7,624 bases of DNA from Alphaproteobacteria bacterium (lineage in GTDB: Bacteria; Pseudomonadota; Alphaproteobacteria; Rhizobiales; Aestuariivirgaceae): NCBI GenBank assembly GCA_024639035.1, contig JAHEJE010000136.1, positions 1 to 7,624 of the forward strand, in the 5' to 3' direction. The position numbers were made by a program, and so were the translations under genes. The notes below the pieces were generated by a model that was not told the origin of the DNA, searched no databases, and worked only from the letters and a program-made list of their open reading frames with translations. How positions within the stretch are numbered: position 1 is the first letter of the stretch; each line of letters starts with the position of its first letter. Positions 6,958 to 7,624 of the stretch are shown piece after piece.

Positions 6958-7196
6958 GACAAGGTTTCCCATATTGCGAGTACCGGAACCCGCATCCCTG
7001 CCTGGCGCCTCCGTGTCATGGGCACACGCCTTCGCAGAGTTGCTCAACGCGCGCGCCGAAGCGAGGTAAACGCTACAACCCGGCCAGGCGGATGGGAGTT
7101 CACATCCTTATTTGCGCACTCGGCCATACCTTGGTTCGCAGTAATTGGCATGGTTTCGTACCGTCATGACATTGCACCGCGTCTGTTGGTGCCTCC
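6958..7196 (-). other. nirS upstream/leader region, no gene seen
   Basis: About 240 bp separate the nirS start from the FNR-type box. No convincing coding sequence was found on either strand. If the box acts at the usual class II distance, transcription would start near 7162 and leave a leader of about 205 nt. The best -10-like hexamer nearby (TGTCAT, minus strand 7171-7166) matches at 4 of 6 positions and is slightly off the ideal distance. A short hairpin is possible at 7174-7192 (GCACC/GGTGC). Confidence 0.4.
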
Positions 7197-7210
7197 TTGA
7201 CTTTCGTCAA
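7197..7210. promoter_or_regulatory. FNR/NNR/DNR-type box between nirS and nnrS
   Basis: TTGACTTTCGTCAA is a perfect 5-bp inverted repeat (TTGAC/GTCAA) with a 4-bp spacer, the form of CRP/FNR-family sites. It is the only convincing box between the divergent nirS and nnrS genes, so it may have served both. It sits 12 bp from the left end of the MITE-like element. A half-site change from the FNR consensus TTGAT is common for NNR/DNR-type sites, but the regulator is not determined here. Confidence 0.68.
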
Positions 7211-7259
7211 CTAGCCGGGGGTCTAGGGTCAGGACCCATTAATTAACACCATTCTGCGC

Positions 7260-7348
7260 GGCGGATTTGCCCGCTGAGCAGGCAGACAGGCGCTGGAAAC
7301 CTGGTTGGTTTTCAAGCCTGTCTAACGCACTCAGCGGGCAAATCCGCC
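7260..7348. repeat. Long internal hairpin, left half of the element
   Basis: A 19-bp perfect inverted repeat (7260-7278 with 7330-7348) encloses a second 8-bp pairing (7284-7291 with 7316-7323) and a tip pairing (7294-7301 with 7307-7314, one G-T pair). Together they can fold about 90 nt into one long interrupted stem in DNA or RNA. Confidence 0.85.
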
Positions 7349-7359
7349 ACGCCCGCAGG

Positions 7360-7459
7360 GTTTGCCAAGGAGGGCCCGCCTGCAGGCAAACAATGCTCGA
7401 TAAGGCAAACAGCCTTGTCTTGCGCTCGTTTTCCAGCATTCGAACCCTCCTTGGCAAAC
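7360..7459. repeat. Long internal hairpin, right half of the element
   Basis: A 15-bp perfect inverted repeat (7360-7374 with 7445-7459) directly abuts the right terminal repeat. The 70-nt region between holds smaller pairings: AATGCT at 7392-7397 with AGCATT at 7435-7440, AAGGC/GCCTT just inside it, and the palindrome CCTGCAGG at 7379-7386. The sequence is unrelated to the left hairpin. Confidence 0.8.
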
Positions 7460-7499
7460 AGAATGGTGTTAATTAATGGGTCCTGACCCTAGAACGCGC

Positions 7500-7505
7500 C
7501 ATAGT
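7500..7505 (+). promoter_or_regulatory. Candidate -10 element of nnrS
   Basis: CATAGT matches the -10 consensus at 4 of 6 positions and would start transcription near 7512, 28 nt before the nnrS ATG. Today the nearest FNR-type box is about 300 bp away. With the 266-bp insertion (element plus duplication) removed, the box centre would be 42.5 bp from that start, within 1 bp of the class II position. Confidence 0.4.
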
Positions 7506-7539
7506 GGTCAGATGGCCATCAGGCTACGAAAGGATGACG

Positions 7540-7624
7540 ATGTTCAACAGCGATCCCGACAAGCAAGTTCCAATTTTGACGTTTGGCTTCCGGCCGTTCT
7601 TCCTTCTGGCCGGTCTCTATGCCG
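7540..7624 (+). CDS. nnrS: NnrS family membrane protein, N-terminal fragment
   Basis: Only 28 codons are in the window; the gene runs off the right edge. The peptide MFNSDPDKQVPILTFGFRPFFLLAGLYA carries the GFRPFFLLAGLYA signature that opens NnrS proteins, polytopic haem- and copper-containing membrane proteins that occur with denitrification genes and are linked to NO tolerance. ATG at 7540 is preferred because GAAAGGA ends 5 nt upstream; an in-frame ATG at 7534 overlaps that site. It is divergent from nirS, with the MITE-like element and an FNR-type box in between, so its normal low-oxygen or NO-responsive control may be disturbed. Confidence 0.88.
   Translation, partial: MFNSDPDKQVPILTFGFRPFFLLAGLYA

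Larger units (their letters stand above)
7222..7493. mobile_element. MITE-like non-autonomous element
   Basis: Positions 7222-7256 and 7459-7493 form a perfect 35-bp inverted repeat. Near the ends it carries CTAG, then GGTCAGGACCC, then the palindrome TTAATTAA, which is AT-rich against a GC-rich background. CTAG at 7223-7226 and 7489-7492 can be read as a 4-bp target duplication, giving an element of 262 bp (7227-7488); a TA duplication giving 264 bp is equally compatible. There is no transposase, so movement would need one supplied elsewhere. The CTAG reading would suit some IS5-type elements, but I cannot name the family. Inside are two large hairpins, listed separately. The perfect match of the two ends suggests recent insertion. 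Short open frames across it on both strands merely read through the repeats. Confidence 0.88.

Noticed and set aside
6958..7047. Longer NirS start at TTG 7047
   Set aside because: It would place about 30 polar residues before a textbook Sec signal peptide.
7018..7200. Plus-strand open frame of about 60 codons in the nirS leader
   Set aside because: No ribosome site, no recognisable family, and its stop overlaps the FNR-type box.
7260..7459. Reading the internal hairpins as a pair of transcription terminators for nirS and nnrS
   Set aside because: They lie upstream of both divergent genes, lack T-runs, and sit within the terminal repeats of one inserted element.
7239..7476. Short open frames on both strands inside the MITE-like element
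   Set aside because: Both end in the mirrored terminal repeat with the same QNGVN tail, which shows they are by-products of the inverted repeats.

Overview
The window is a dissimilatory nitrite reduction (nir) locus from a nirS-type denitrifier. The high GC content, codon use, tandem NirDL-type siroheme decarboxylase and neighbouring NnrS suggest a proteobacterium, probably an alphaproteobacterium. The genus cannot be told from this sequence. No tRNA, rRNA, CRISPR array or transposase gene was seen.

Reading the minus strand from right to left: nirS (cytochrome cd1 nitrite reductase) comes first. A terminator-like hairpin follows it. Next are a 607-aa membrane-anchored multihaem cytochrome (NapC/NirT tetrahaem head joined to an ethylbenzene-dehydrogenase-like haem-binding tail) and a small periplasmic cupredoxin. 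A second tightly coupled block then makes haem d1, the NirS cofactor: nirE (uroporphyrinogen-III methyltransferase), nirC (small cytochrome c), nirF (d1 propeller protein) and a nirD/nirDL gene that runs off the left edge. A good FNR/NNR/DNR-type box with a well-placed -10 just upstream of nirE suggests this block has its own promoter. Genes within the block overlap (41 bp, ATGA, GTGA).

At the right end, on the plus strand, is the beginning of nnrS. Between nirS and nnrS lie a second FNR-type palindrome (TTGACTTTCGTCAA) and a roughly 262-bp non-coding element with 35-bp perfect terminal inverted repeats, CTAG at both ends and two large internal hairpins. This is a MITE-like non-autonomous element. 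Removing it on paper puts the FNR-type box about 42 bp upstream of a plausible nnrS start site, so the insertion appears to have split the nnrS promoter.

Inferred working model: the quinol pool reduces the NirT-type cytochrome, electrons pass to the cupredoxin (or another small carrier) and then to NirS, which reduces nitrite to NO. NirE, NirC, NirF and NirD(L) supply haem d1, and NnrS belongs to the NO-related accessory functions. The most unusual parts are the promoter-splitting MITE and the NirT fusion plus cupredoxin pair inside the nirS operon.
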